A DNA stretch of 64,000 bases from Ruthenibacterium lactatiformans (GCF_000949455.1 NZ_JXXK01000003.1:110196-174195), one strand, 5' to 3'; positions 8,429-16,541 are shown, numbered from the stretch's first letter. Notes: a model not told the origin generated them from the sequence alone. A program made the numbers and translations.

Positions 8429-9625
8429 TCAGCCGGCAAATTCCTCCAGCATGACCGGAGTCTGGTTGTCATAGGTGTACATAAACATACCCATGCCGTC
8501 GGGCATGTGGGTCTCGGGGTCGATGGTAACGGTACCCGTCAGGCCCTTGAAATCCTTCACATTCTCAATTGCAGACAGCAGAGCCGCCGCGTCATCCAAG
8601 CCTGCTTCTTCGATGCACTGTTTGGCGATCATCACAACGTCATAGCCCAGGAAATACTTGTTGACAGCGCTCACCTTATCCTCTACGGCCGCAGCCATCT
8701 CAGCCGTAGTGGGGTCATCGGTATTGATGTTGTTGATGTAATAGATATTGGAACAGTCTCCACCGTACGTGGTGTTAAAAGAGGGTGCCGCATCAAGGCC
8801 GCAAACAATTTTGCCTTCATAGCCCAGTTCTGTCGCAGCCGTCACGATGGCCACCAGCTGCTGGGTATAGTTCGGGCAGTAGATCGCGTCCACTCCCGCC
8901 GATACAATGGGCTGCAGCAGAGTTTTGTAATCGGTGTCAGCGGCGCCGTAGGCCACGACAAGGCTGTCATCGACCGTGATGCCGTCGGCGGCGAGCTGTT
9001 CAATAAACGGATCCAGCAGAGACACGGAATAGCTGTTTTCCTGATTGTAAATGATGCCGAAAGTCTTCAGGTCATTTTTCACGGCGAAAGAAGCCATGAT
9101 CTGGCCCTGGGTCGTGGCACTGGGCTGGAAGCAGAACATATTCTTATAGGGGGTTCCGTCCTCTTTCAACTGGCAGTTGGGGTCAAGTGCAAAGCCCATA
9201 ACGGGGACGTCATAATCCTCAGAGGTCTCCTTGATGGCATTGGCGATGTTGGCGACCGGGGGACCGACGATTAACGAAACGTTGTCCACCGTGACGGCGG
9301 TGATGTATGCGTTGACCGCTTCCGTCACGTCGCCTTTGGTGTCATAGGTCTTCATCACGACCGTCTTGCCGCCAATACCGCCTGCAGCGTTAATCTCGTC
9401 AACAGCTGCCTGGGCGCCTGCCTGAACGGACATGCCGAGCGCCGAAGTGGCGCCGGTGATATCCTGCAGGCAGCCGATTACGATCTCTCCGCCCTCCGCA
9501 GCGGGTTCGGCCGCGCCGGTACCGGACGCCGGGGTGCTGGCAGGGGTACTGCTGGAGGTGCCGCCGCAGGCGACCATTGCAAAAGTCATAACGAGCGCAA
9601 GAGTAATTGCAAGGAACTTTTTCAT
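8429..9625 (-). CDS. livK: ABC transporter substrate-binding lipoprotein, LivK type
   Basis: 398 residues. A lipoprotein signal (MKKFLAITLALVMTFAMVAC) puts the mature N-terminal Cys at residue 20, followed by a Ser/Thr/Pro/Ala-rich linker. The folded part matches the periplasmic-binding family 6 pattern: EIVIGCLQDITGATSALG, a ligand-loop region GGKTVVMKTYDTKGDVTEAV and LIVGPPVANIANAI. It captures the substrate outside the membrane and hands it to LivHM. First gene of the operon; the spacing from AAAAGGAGAA to the ATG at 9625 is normal. Ligand specificity is not deducible. Confidence 0.93.
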   Translation of the reverse strand: MKKFLAITLALVMTFAMVACGGTSSSTPASTPASGTGAAEPAAEGGEIVIGCLQDITGATSALGMSVQAGAQAAVDEINAAGGIGGKTVVMKTYDTKGDVTEAVNAYITAVTVDNVSLIVGPPVANIANAIKETSEDYDVPVMGFALDPNCQLKEDGTPYKNMFCFQPSATTQGQIMASFAVKNDLKTFGIIYNQENSYSVSLLDPFIEQLAADGITVDDSLVVAYGAADTDYKTLLQPIVSAGVDAIYCPNYTQQLVAIVTAATELGYEGKIVCGLDAAPSFNTTYGGDCSNIYYINNINTDDPTTAEMAAAVEDKVSAVNKYFLGYDVVMIAKQCIEEAGLDDAAALLSAIENVKDFKGLTGTVTIDPETHMPDGMGMFMYTYDNQTPVMLEEFAG

Positions 9626-9650
9626 GGTGCTATTCTCCTTTTAAAATTAT

Positions 9651-9670
9651 TTATTGCGGAACCGCAATAA
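9651..9670. promoter_or_regulatory. Perfect palindrome in the livK leader
   Basis: TTATTGCGG-AA-CCGCAATAA, two perfect 9-bp arms around two bases, 26 bases upstream of the livK start. It could be an operator bound by a dimeric regulator or an mRNA hairpin near the ribosome site. It differs in sequence from the LacI-like operator at 9707-9726. Confidence 0.55.
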
Positions 9671-9706
9671 TGGCTGGTTCAAAAGGGTTTCCACCCGTTT
9701 CCTATT

Positions 9707-9726
9707 TTCTGCAATCGTTTGCAGAA
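9707..9726. promoter_or_regulatory. LacI/CcpA-type operator upstream of livK
   Basis: TTCTGCAA-TCGT-TTGCAGAA, with 8-bp arms and a central CG. It matches the general LacI-family operator layout and 12 of 14 positions of the catabolite-responsive-element consensus as I recall it. It lies downstream of the predicted promoter (9797-9824), where a bound repressor would block elongation. The LacI protein encoded at 1952-2965 or a CcpA homologue is the likely binder. Confidence 0.6.
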
Positions 9727-9796
9727 TTTAAAATTAAAAAAATCCAAGCAGTATGCGCAAACATAATGGCAAAACTCACTTAAATTCTGAGCATAT

Positions 9797-9824
9797 TTTA
9801 TACTTGATTTTTCACATGTGTCAA
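9797..9824 (-). promoter_or_regulatory. Sigma-A promoter of the livK operon
   Basis: On the minus strand: TTGACA (9824-9819), 16-bp spacer, TATAAA (9802-9797). This gives a leader of about 165 bases that carries the two palindromes described at 9651-9670 and 9707-9726. Confidence 0.7.
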
Positions 9825-10051
9825 TACTCTTCTGTTTTTTTCGGAAATTCGACCAAAACTAAGTATGAAAAGGTTTGCATATCGCCAAATAATATTTCAA
9901 ATGGTTACAAAATTATCAAACTTATCACCCGCTTTTGGGAAGCACGCCGCGAACCAGATTCCAAGAAACGAGAGTGGTTCTGTATGCAGTGCCGCAATAT
10001 TTTCAGAAACGTCCGCTCCTTTCCTGATGCGGGGAGTCTTTTCCATCCCTC
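9825..10051. other. AT-rich intergenic stretch without a recognised feature
   Basis: The 506-base gap between livK and the next gene holds the livK promoter region on its left and a terminator on its right. The stretch between them is AT-rich. It has a short open frame on the plus strand with no ribosome site or recognisable product, and I see nothing else in it. Confidence 0.6.
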
Positions 10052-10080
10052 AAAAAAACCGGGCCGTTTTTACGGCCCGG
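10052..10080 (-). terminator. Intrinsic terminator of the alpha-galactosidase operon
   Basis: Arms CCGGGCCGT (10059-10067) and ACGGCCCGG (10072-10080) with a four-base loop. On the minus strand the hairpin is followed by seven T residues. It lies 53 bases after the last gene of the minus-strand operon. Confidence 0.85.
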
Positions 10081-10132
10081 CTTAAATATTTTCAGCATCA
10101 AAAATCGGTCGTTCCTCCCCCCAAAAACAGCC

Positions 10133-11479
10133 CTATGCCCCGAGGAGCGAGAGACATTGCGCCAGCGCGCACACGGCTGCCGTACAACCGAACACCCGCC
10201 ACGGCATCCGTTTCTCCGGCAGCGCGCGCAGCACCAGCGCGCCCGCGGCCACCAAAGCGAAGGCAAAGAAGAAACCCGAACGCGCGCCCGACGCCCAGAT
10301 GGACGGCGAAAAGCCCATGGCGCCGTAAGACGCGAACCCCGACAGATAGACCGCAACGCCCGCGTAAGCCGCCGCCCCATGCCCCAGCGCCAGGTACAGC
10401 TCCAGCGCGCAGGCGAACAGCACAGCGCACAACAGTAAAAACGGCAGCCAGCGTTTCAGCGTCCACGCGTTGAGCGGTGTGAGCGTCCCCTTTTCCGTCA
10501 CCGCATCGGCAAAAAACGATAGACGCGGCGCCAGCGCACGCAGCGGCCCGCCCAGCACACCCAGCACCAGCGCGGCACTTACCGGGAACAGGCTGAACAG
10601 CCGGTAAAGCGGCTGGCGGTACCGTGCCCAGACGGCGCACGCCAGAAGCACGAAGAATACAAAGAACAGAAGATGCGGCTCCAGCACCATCCGGGACATG
10701 GCAGCAGAGATCCCCAGCTCAAAATTCTGCCACAGGGAACGCATGCCGTAATCCTGAAACCAGGATGTCACCTCATTGCCGTACCGCAGCGCTGTGCCCG
10801 GACAGGTGAGTGCATAAACGATATTGGCCGCGCACAGCCCAAGCTGCGCCCACGCCAGCCAATGGGGCCGCCGATGCGCCCACAGGCACCAGGCCAGGTA
10901 TGCCAGCAGCAGAAGCGTCAGCAGACCCGCCAGCAGCTCCATGTTGGCGGCGTACAGGGTAAGCGGCAGCGCCGCGGCACACTGCCATGCCCGCGGCCTG
11001 TTTCCCCGCAGAGATTTCCCCAGCGGCAGCAGCGCCGCCAATGCCGCCAGCAAAGGCCACACGAACACCAGCGTGGTACACACCCAGCCTGCGCTGCTCA
11101 TATCCTGCCACGGATAGCACAGCGTCAGCCCGCAAACGGCCCAGCGGCCCGCAGGGCGGTCTTCCAACCGCGCAAGGCGCACGATGCACGCGGCGCACAG
11201 CGTGATGCACAGAGGGTCCGCCAGGCGCCACACTATTGCGGGCAGCGCCTCCACGATGCACACCACCGCCTCGATCAGCGTCCGGGCCGACCAGGTATAG
11301 TAATGCCACAGCGAAAAATACGCCAGCGAGTATTGGTCCAGCATGGCGGCATACATAGGATCGTCACCGGTGCCCAGCGTAAATTGCAGGTGCAGTGCCA
11401 GCAATACCGCATACAGCGCCACATACGGAACGATTCGGCTGCGCACAGCGCGGCCCACCGACCGCCGAAGCATGTTCAT
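10133..11479 (-). CDS. Multispanning membrane protein, DUF6056-like
   Basis: 448 residues with about eleven hydrophobic segments. The first segment is followed by GTGDDPMYAAMLDQYSLAYF, resembling the acidic loop motif after TM1 in DUF6056 and GT-C-type membrane glycosyltransferase-like proteins. In those families this extracellular loop holds catalytic acidic residues, so transfer of a lipid-linked sugar is possible, but not shown. The start overlaps the stop of the upstream gene (ATGA), so translation is coupled. Last gene before the operon terminator. Confidence 0.65.
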   Translation of the reverse strand: MNMLRRSVGRAVRSRIVPYVALYAVLLALHLQFTLGTGDDPMYAAMLDQYSLAYFSLWHYYTWSARTLIEAVVCIVEALPAIVWRLADPLCITLCAACIVRLARLEDRPAGRWAVCGLTLCYPWQDMSSAGWVCTTLVFVWPLLAALAALLPLGKSLRGNRPRAWQCAAALPLTLYAANMELLAGLLTLLLLAYLAWCLWAHRRPHWLAWAQLGLCAANIVYALTCPGTALRYGNEVTSWFQDYGMRSLWQNFELGISAAMSRMVLEPHLLFFVFFVLLACAVWARYRQPLYRLFSLFPVSAALVLGVLGGPLRALAPRLSFFADAVTEKGTLTPLNAWTLKRWLPFLLLCAVLFACALELYLALGHGAAAYAGVAVYLSGFASYGAMGFSPSIWASGARSGFFFAFALVAAGALVLRALPEKRMPWRVFGCTAAVCALAQCLSLLGA

Positions 11480-12021
11480 CCCGTCACCTCCGCTGTTTTG
11501 CCCGTGGAGGCCAAAAAGTCAAAGCCGCCGACGCGGTAGGCGATACAGATCTCATATTCCGCAAGCGGATGTGCCAGCACCTTTTCCGGAACGACCGCCG
11601 TGAAACCGCCCAGGGCATAGCCGCGCCCGTCCGCCACTGCCGCGGTGGCCGCTTCATCCGGCGTCATCTGCGTGGGAATACTGTAATAAGCGCCGTCTTC
11701 CGCATGATACAGTACCACACGGATATCCACATCTGGAAACGGCTCTCCCTCCACACAGGCCCAGCCTGTGAACACGGCGCGGCCATCCTCCCGCGACACC
11801 GCCGCTTCCCAGCGGAACCCCTCCGGCGCCGCGCCTGGATAATCCGCCGGGTCCACCGGCCTCACCGCCGTCAGCGAATGGTACAGCGCCAGACAAAAGC
11901 CCGCCATGCCCGCCAGCACCAGAACAGCCAGTGCCAGAACCACACGCGGGCGTGCGGGTACAAAGCCGTCGGGGCCCGGCGCAGGCGCACGGCATGTTTC
12001 CTTTTGCGCGTTCCCGTCCAT
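11476..12021 (-). CDS. Hypothetical single-pass membrane protein
   Basis: 181 residues: a short basic cytoplasmic segment, one transmembrane helix (RVVLALAVLVLAGMAGFCLA, about residues 26-45), then an extracytoplasmic domain of about 130 residues with a beta-rich look (FRWEAAVS, RAVFTGWACV, IRVVLYHAEDGAYYSIP, YEICIAYRVGG). The domain resembles loop domains that accompany membrane glycosyltransferase-like proteins, and its gene is translationally coupled to the DUF6056-like gene, so the two products may work together (inference). No named family recognised. Confidence 0.65.
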   Translation of the reverse strand: MDGNAQKETCRAPAPGPDGFVPARPRVVLALAVLVLAGMAGFCLALYHSLTAVRPVDPADYPGAAPEGFRWEAAVSREDGRAVFTGWACVEGEPFPDVDIRVVLYHAEDGAYYSIPTQMTPDEAATAAVADGRGYALGGFTAVVPEKVLAHPLAEYEICIAYRVGGFDFLASTGKTAEVTG

Positions 12022-12075
12022 CGGGACACTCCTTTTTTCACAGTATGGATGCGGCCATCCAGCCGCGCCGCCGCT

Positions 12076-12480
12076 CTATTTCCGGCCGCCGAACAGATTT
12101 TTGAAGAAATTCACCGGGCCGCCATAGCCGTTGGCCTTATCGTTTTTCAGCTTGTCCACACACTCCCAGCGCGCGGGCCTGCCGTCAAACACAAGCCCCC
12201 CCTGCCCCGCGCCCGTCAGCTGGTGCGGCACCTCGTCCCGGGCGTTGGTGACATTGCATTTTGAAAAATCCCATTGAGGCACGCCGGTATCGTCCGCGCC
12301 CGGCGCCCACAGCTTGAACACCAGGCCCGCTGCTTCGCCATAACAGAAGCGCTCGAACAGCAGGCGGCCGTCCCGGTATACCGTGACGCGGTCGCGGTAG
12401 CGCTGGTGCCCGGCGCGCTGGTACCGGAAGCCCGCGCACTTCGCGGCCTTCACATCGGCGATGATGGGTGCAAAATCCAT
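12076..12480 (-). CDS. Conserved hypothetical cytoplasmic protein
   Basis: 134 residues from the ATG at 12480, chosen because AGGAAGGGG lies upstream and the frame then starts MDFAPIIADVKAAKCAGFRY. There is no signal or membrane segment. The protein is mostly predicted beta (RDRVTVYRDGRLLFERF, LVFKLWAPGADDTGVPQWDF) with a basic, aromatic tail (NFFKNLFGGRK). The gene begins right after the stop of the DUF3783 gene. I do not recognise a family. Confidence 0.6.
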   Translation of the reverse strand: MDFAPIIADVKAAKCAGFRYQRAGHQRYRDRVTVYRDGRLLFERFCYGEAAGLVFKLWAPGADDTGVPQWDFSKCNVTNARDEVPHQLTGAGQGGLVFDGRPARWECVDKLKNDKANGYGGPVNFFKNLFGGRK

Positions 12481-12481
12481 A

Positions 12482-12922
12482 CTATATTTCCCCTTCCTGT
12501 TGCCGCCCCTGCGGGGGTGCGTTTTCAAAACGGCGCGTGGCTTCGCGCTCGCGCTGCAGCTCTTCCAGCAGTGCCAGCACGCTCCATGTCTTGTTGTGCT
12601 TCGTCACAACGGCTTTCAGCGGAACGTGCACGCCCGCTTCCCGCAGTGCGTCCAGCACCGCATTGAGCTGAGGGCTGGTAAAATTGCTCATGAGAAGGAG
12701 CTGCGCATCCGGCGCTTCCCCACTGTAAAGCGGAGCGGCTTTCCCGCCCAGGCCCGCCAAAGCGCCCACCGGCTGGAGCAGCTGCTCCGGCGCGATCTCC
12801 TTGGATGAAAAGCCCTGTTCCTCCAACGCCGCGCGCACGCCCCGGCCCGTTTCCGTGGATTCGGGCAGACCGTACAGCAGCGCCAGCGGCCGGGCCGCCT
12901 GTTGGTTGATGTGTGCTTTCAT
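12482..12922 (-). CDS. DUF3783 domain protein
   Basis: 146 residues. The core DAQLLLMSNFTSPQLNAVLD and VPLKAVVTKHNKTWSVLALLEEL match the DUF3783 pattern of a strand-helix pair followed by LKA(V/I)xTxxNxxW. The end is charged. The gene overlaps the YaiI/YqxD gene by four bases. Function unknown; these small proteins are common in anaerobic Firmicutes. Confidence 0.7.
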   Translation of the reverse strand: MKAHINQQAARPLALLYGLPESTETGRGVRAALEEQGFSSKEIAPEQLLQPVGALAGLGGKAAPLYSGEAPDAQLLLMSNFTSPQLNAVLDALREAGVHVPLKAVVTKHNKTWSVLALLEELQREREATRRFENAPPQGRQQEGEI

Positions 12923-13362
12923 TCGTTTTTCTTCCCTTCGTCCAGCATTGCGCTCAACGCGCGGCGGAAAGCTTCGTCGTCGGCCAGCGTACGCTTTGGC
13001 ACGGGCGTATAATGCCCGCGCCGCCGCGCTTTTCCGTTTTCATGCCGTGTGTATAACAGTTGTTCTATATTACCGTTTGTATAAAGAAGGCCGTTCTGAT
13101 TCAAGCATCGCGCGCCGCGGCCCAGAGCCATGGCCGCCACGCCGTAGTCCTGCGTTACCACCACATCCCCGGCCCCGCACAGCGTTACAAGCTTGAAGTC
13201 CACGCTGTCCCGGCCTTTTTCCACCGTGACCACAGCGGCGTAATCCTCGCGCAGCACATGGCTCGTGTCGGTGAGCATGGTCACCGGCACGCCGCGCCGC
13301 CTGGCCTCCTCCACGATGATCCGCTTCACCGGGCAGGCGTCCGCATCCACCAGCACCGTCAC
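12919..13362 (-). CDS. YaiI/YqxD family protein (UPF0178)
   Basis: 147 residues. The family signature is clear: VDADACPVKRIIVEEARRRG at the start, then DFKLVTLCGAGDVVVTQDYG, and the C-terminal RHENGKARRRGHYTPVPKRT. It resembles PIN/NYN-like folds with conserved acidic residues, and nuclease activity has been suggested for the family but not shown here. The gene overlaps the alpha-galactosidase gene by four bases, so the two are translated together. Confidence 0.88.
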   Translation of the reverse strand: MTVLVDADACPVKRIIVEEARRRGVPVTMLTDTSHVLREDYAAVVTVEKGRDSVDFKLVTLCGAGDVVVTQDYGVAAMALGRGARCLNQNGLLYTNGNIEQLLYTRHENGKARRRGHYTPVPKRTLADDEAFRRALSAMLDEGKKNE

Positions 13363-15719
13363 AGCGCGCCCTCCTCCCCGTTCGTCCGCAGCGCGGCGTC
13401 CACCCGGCGCAAATAATAAACGCGGGATGAGAAATCCGGCATCAGGCGCACGTTTTCATTGTAGCCCGTGCCGGTGAACGCCTGCTTCTGCCGGATGCCC
13501 GCGTACATGAGCAGATCGCCGTAAGCAGCATAGCGTTCCGTCTCGCAGGGCATCATGTAGCGGTCGGCCACCGCGTGCATCAAATGGCCGCCCGCATTCA
13601 CCTTCACGGGCAGTATCTGGTTGATAAGGCTGCCGAAGGTACGCACGTCGACGACCTGCGGCCGAACCTCCAGTTCGTACAGAGCATCCTGCGCAAGGCC
13701 TGCCAGCCGCAGGGGCGGCTTTTCCGCGTTGGGCCGCAGCAGACGCAGGTACTCGCCCACCACGGCCTCGCTTCCATCCGGCGCAAGCATCATCCACTCG
13801 CATTTGTTTTTTCCGAACGGCGGGCACAGCCGCAAAAAACGGCCGTACTGGAACAGGCGGCGGTGCGCCTTATAATAAGCGATCTGCGCCGCCACGGCCT
13901 TCTGCTCGGCCGGTGTGAGCCGGCCAAGATCCAGCTCATAGCCCAGCACACCGAAAGCCGCCACATTAAACCGGCTCTCGATGGGGCTGGTGCGCGCCGT
14001 CTGGTGGTTGGGCGAAGCCGAGACATGACAGCCCATCACGCTGGGTGGGTAGCCATAACTGGTGCCCGCCTGAATGAGCTGCCGCTCGTAAGCGTCTGTA
14101 TCGTCGCTGGTCCAGATCTGCGGCATATAACACAGGATGCCCAGATCGAACCGGTTGCCGCCCGAGGAGCAGCCCTCGAACAGCGCATCCGGGTTTTGCT
14201 CCACGATGCTTTGCAGCACGCGGTAAAGCCCCAGGATATAGCTGTGGGAAAAGCGTCCCTGCTCCGCCAGAGCGGGGCTGTAATTGTCAGAGATATGACG
14301 GTTCATATCCCATTTGACATAGTCGATGGGCGCGCTTGCCAGCGTGGCGTTCACGTTCGCAATGATATAGTCCTGCACCTCGGCGCGGCACAGATCCAGC
14401 ACATACTGGTTGCGGCCCGTGGCGGGAACATTGCCCGGCGTTTGGACGATCCAGTCCGGATGGGCGCGGAACAGGCCGGAATCTGCGTTCACCATCTCCG
14501 GCTCGAACCACAAACCAAACAGCAGCCCCAGAGCGTGTACCTTTTCCGCCAGGCCTGCAAGGCCGCCGGGCAGCTTTTTGCGGTTGACGGTGTAATCGCC
14601 CAGGCCCTTTGCGTCATTGTCCCGTGCGCCAAACCATCCGTCGTCCAGCACGAACAGCTCCGCCCCCAGCTTCGCCGCGTCCTTTGCCAGTGAGAGCAGT
14701 TTGCGCTCGTTAAAATCGAAATAGGTGGCCTCCCAGTTGTTCAGCAGCACGGGGCGGTCTTTTTTTGCCCATTTGCCGCGCACGATGTGCTCCTGCACAA
14801 AAGCATGCAGGTTTGCGCTCATGCCGTTTTTGCCCGCCCGGCTGAAGGTGAGCACGGCTTCGGGCGTTTCAAACCGTTCACCGGGCGCCAGCGTCCATGC
14901 AAAGCCTTCGGGCTGAATGCCCGCGGCCACGCGCGTTTTCCCCCAGGGGCTCACCTCCACACAGCCCATATGGCTCCCGGAATAAACAAGGTTGAAGCCA
15001 TATGCGTCGCCGTTGAATTCCGTCGCGTCCGGCGCGCACAGCATGAAAAACGGGTTGCAAAATGCCGACGACGCACCGGTGGTGCTGCCGAACACATGCG
15101 CTCCGGGCGTAAGCGGAACGCACGCTTCGTGGCGCTCCCGCGCCCACGCGCCCGGAAATGTGGAGAGCACATAATCGCAGCCGGGCAGGTCCAGCTGATA
15201 GCTGAGCGCCTTTTCCAGCGTGACAGGCGCGTCTGCGCCGTTTTTTATACAAAGGCGCCGCGTGATGACGTCGCAGTCCGGGTACACGGTATAAAACAAC
15301 GTGACAGCCACGCCCTCCGGCGTGGAAAAGTCCAGCGCCAGCGTCTCTGCTCCGCCCCGGGCCGCAGGCATGCCCTCCGGCGGGACACTTCCCTCCAGCC
15401 TGCGGGCGCATACAAAGGAAAAATCCGCCGTACGCGCGCCGCCCGGCATCACGAGCGAAAGGCTCTGGGCACGATAATCTCCCTTTTGCAGCGGCGACAG
15501 CTCCAGACACAGATGCTCCAGCGAAAGCGGTGCGCTCTCAGCCCGGTACACCACGTCGCCACCATATCCGATATCCGTTTTTTCCCGCAGGGGCACGGAA
15601 TTTTCCACGCGTACCCGCGCGCCGTAATGCAGGTTTTCCACAAGGCCACCGCGCACGCCCAGATAATAGCCCGTGTTGGCCGTTTCCAGCGCGAACCAGT
15701 CCCCGTTTACTGTGATCAT
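13359..15719 (-). CDS. Alpha-galactosidase, glycoside hydrolase family 36
   Basis: 786 residues, the usual size for clostridial GH36. An N-terminal beta-sandwich (about 1-290) precedes the TIM barrel with LFVLDDGWFG, the nucleophile region YVKWDMNRHISD and the acid/base region IWTSDDTDAYERQLIQ, plus the GCSSGGNRFD motif; a C-terminal beta domain follows. It releases alpha-1,6-galactose from raffinose-type sugars or galacto-oligosaccharides. There is no signal peptide, so it is intracellular. First gene of the operon, with GGAGG seven bases before the ATG. Confidence 0.93.
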   Translation of the reverse strand: MITVNGDWFALETANTGYYLGVRGGLVENLHYGARVRVENSVPLREKTDIGYGGDVVYRAESAPLSLEHLCLELSPLQKGDYRAQSLSLVMPGGARTADFSFVCARRLEGSVPPEGMPAARGGAETLALDFSTPEGVAVTLFYTVYPDCDVITRRLCIKNGADAPVTLEKALSYQLDLPGCDYVLSTFPGAWARERHEACVPLTPGAHVFGSTTGASSAFCNPFFMLCAPDATEFNGDAYGFNLVYSGSHMGCVEVSPWGKTRVAAGIQPEGFAWTLAPGERFETPEAVLTFSRAGKNGMSANLHAFVQEHIVRGKWAKKDRPVLLNNWEATYFDFNERKLLSLAKDAAKLGAELFVLDDGWFGARDNDAKGLGDYTVNRKKLPGGLAGLAEKVHALGLLFGLWFEPEMVNADSGLFRAHPDWIVQTPGNVPATGRNQYVLDLCRAEVQDYIIANVNATLASAPIDYVKWDMNRHISDNYSPALAEQGRFSHSYILGLYRVLQSIVEQNPDALFEGCSSGGNRFDLGILCYMPQIWTSDDTDAYERQLIQAGTSYGYPPSVMGCHVSASPNHQTARTSPIESRFNVAAFGVLGYELDLGRLTPAEQKAVAAQIAYYKAHRRLFQYGRFLRLCPPFGKNKCEWMMLAPDGSEAVVGEYLRLLRPNAEKPPLRLAGLAQDALYELEVRPQVVDVRTFGSLINQILPVKVNAGGHLMHAVADRYMMPCETERYAAYGDLLMYAGIRQKQAFTGTGYNENVRLMPDFSSRVYYLRRVDAALRTNGEEGAL

Positions 15720-15766
15720 CTTCCCGCCTCCGCCGTTTATTTTGTTTCTTTTCTTTCTTATTATCT

Positions 15767-15795
15767 ATTATGCTGGTTTTCTTTGCCTTCGTCAA
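15767..15795 (-). promoter_or_regulatory. Promoter of the alpha-galactosidase operon
   Basis: Minus strand TTGACG (15795-15790), 17-bp spacer, CATAAT (15772-15767). The leader is about 40 bases and purine-rich. Confidence 0.6.
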
Positions 15796-15875
15796 TGTCT
15801 ATTTTGAGCGATTTGTCAATAAAGCAGCACAAAACTCCATGCACTTTGCCAATAGAAAAACACGGTGCAAGCGGT

Positions 15876-15881
15876 TATAAT
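15876..15881 (+). promoter_or_regulatory. -10 element (TATAAT) of the structured-RNA locus
   Basis: A consensus TATAAT in a GGTTATAATAAAG context; the -35 at the matching distance (15853-15858, TAGAAA) is weak. Transcription would begin near 15888. Confidence 0.5.
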
Positions 15882-15887
15882 AAAGAC

Positions 15888-16512
15888 AGAAGGAAAGGAG
15901 TGAGTCCCATGTACTCGACTGAAGAACCCGTGCAGTCGGTGCAGGGCGTGTAACTCGGACGAACCGCTAAAGTCAGATTCGATTAGATGCAGTTTGGTGC
16001 CCGGTGTTGCGGGACGAGAAACCGCAGGAGATGCGGCAGCCAAACGTTTTTAGCAAGGTTTCGTCTCAAGAGGATATGCGCCTTGCACGGATAAAAAGCA
16101 CAGCCAGTGGCTTTGCGCAAAGCGGCTTTGTAAAGAAAGAGCTCTATGCAGGTTTTGAGATCCCGGCAAAAGAAACAGCAATGATCCTACGAAAGGCGCC
16201 TTTTAAAAAGACGGCATTCCGGAAGCAAAGCGAATTCTTTCCAAGGAATACGGTTTCAACCAAGCAAACGATCTGGTAAAACAAAATAAATACGACGAAA
16301 GGTATTGGAACCAATGCACTAAGCAAGTGTTCTCGGGAACTTTTTCAAAAGTAAGAGATACAGAAGCCTGTGTTTCGGAAATACGGGAAAGGAACCAAGA
16401 CCCATGCAGTTTTAAAGCGGGGTGTATACCCCAAATGCTTCCAAAAACGTAAGTTGCATTGAGAACACAACAAAACATGGAGCCGCAGCGCCTGTTGGCG
16501 CTGCGGTTTTTT
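15888..16512 (+). ncRNA. Putative large structured non-coding RNA (~625 nt)
   Basis: A promoter-to-terminator unit with visibly lower GC than its neighbours and no convincing reading frame. Hairpins read directly include: 15927-15946 (CCC-g-TGCA, loop GTCGG, TGCA-GGG); a closing stem GTTTGG/CCAAAC (15992-15997 with 16040-16045) enclosing CCCG/CGGG (16000-16013) and CCGCA-GGAGA-TGCGG (16022-16036); CAAAG-CGG-CTTTG (16118-16130); AATAC/GTATT (16289-16306); GTTC-TCGG-GAAC (16329-16340); ACAG-AAGC-CTGT (16360-16371); GGGGT-GTAT-ACCCC (16419-16432); and the terminator. Size and ornate folding recall ROOL, GOLLD or OLE RNAs, but I cannot assign a class. A decayed gene is the alternative: an open frame of about 80 codons lacks a start (16207-16449). 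Confidence 0.6.
16483..16512 (+). terminator. Intrinsic terminator of the structured-RNA locus
   Basis: Perfect 10-bp arms CCGCAGCGCC and GGCGCTGCGG around TGTT, followed by six T residues (16507-16512). A textbook plus-strand terminator, although no plus-strand gene precedes it. Confidence 0.9.
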
Positions 16513-16541
16513 CATGCCCGGATAACGCGGGCACGGCGGCT

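Noticed and set aside
9753..10085. A 110-codon plus-strand ORF upstream of livK
   Set aside because: It lies across the livK promoter on the opposite strand, has no ribosome site and runs into a terminator.
15909..15953. A 14-codon ORF (MYSTEEPVQSVQGV) with a good ribosome site at the start of the structured-RNA locus
   Set aside because: Its bases form the hairpin at 15927-15946 and no protein family fits. A leader peptide cannot be excluded, but structure explains it better.
16004..16452. Two overlapping frames (16004-16279 and 16207-16449) as a frameshifted gene
   Set aside because: The second frame has no start codon, the first has a poor one, neither resembles a known protein, and the hairpins run through both. 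Kept as the alternative hypothesis for the RNA locus.
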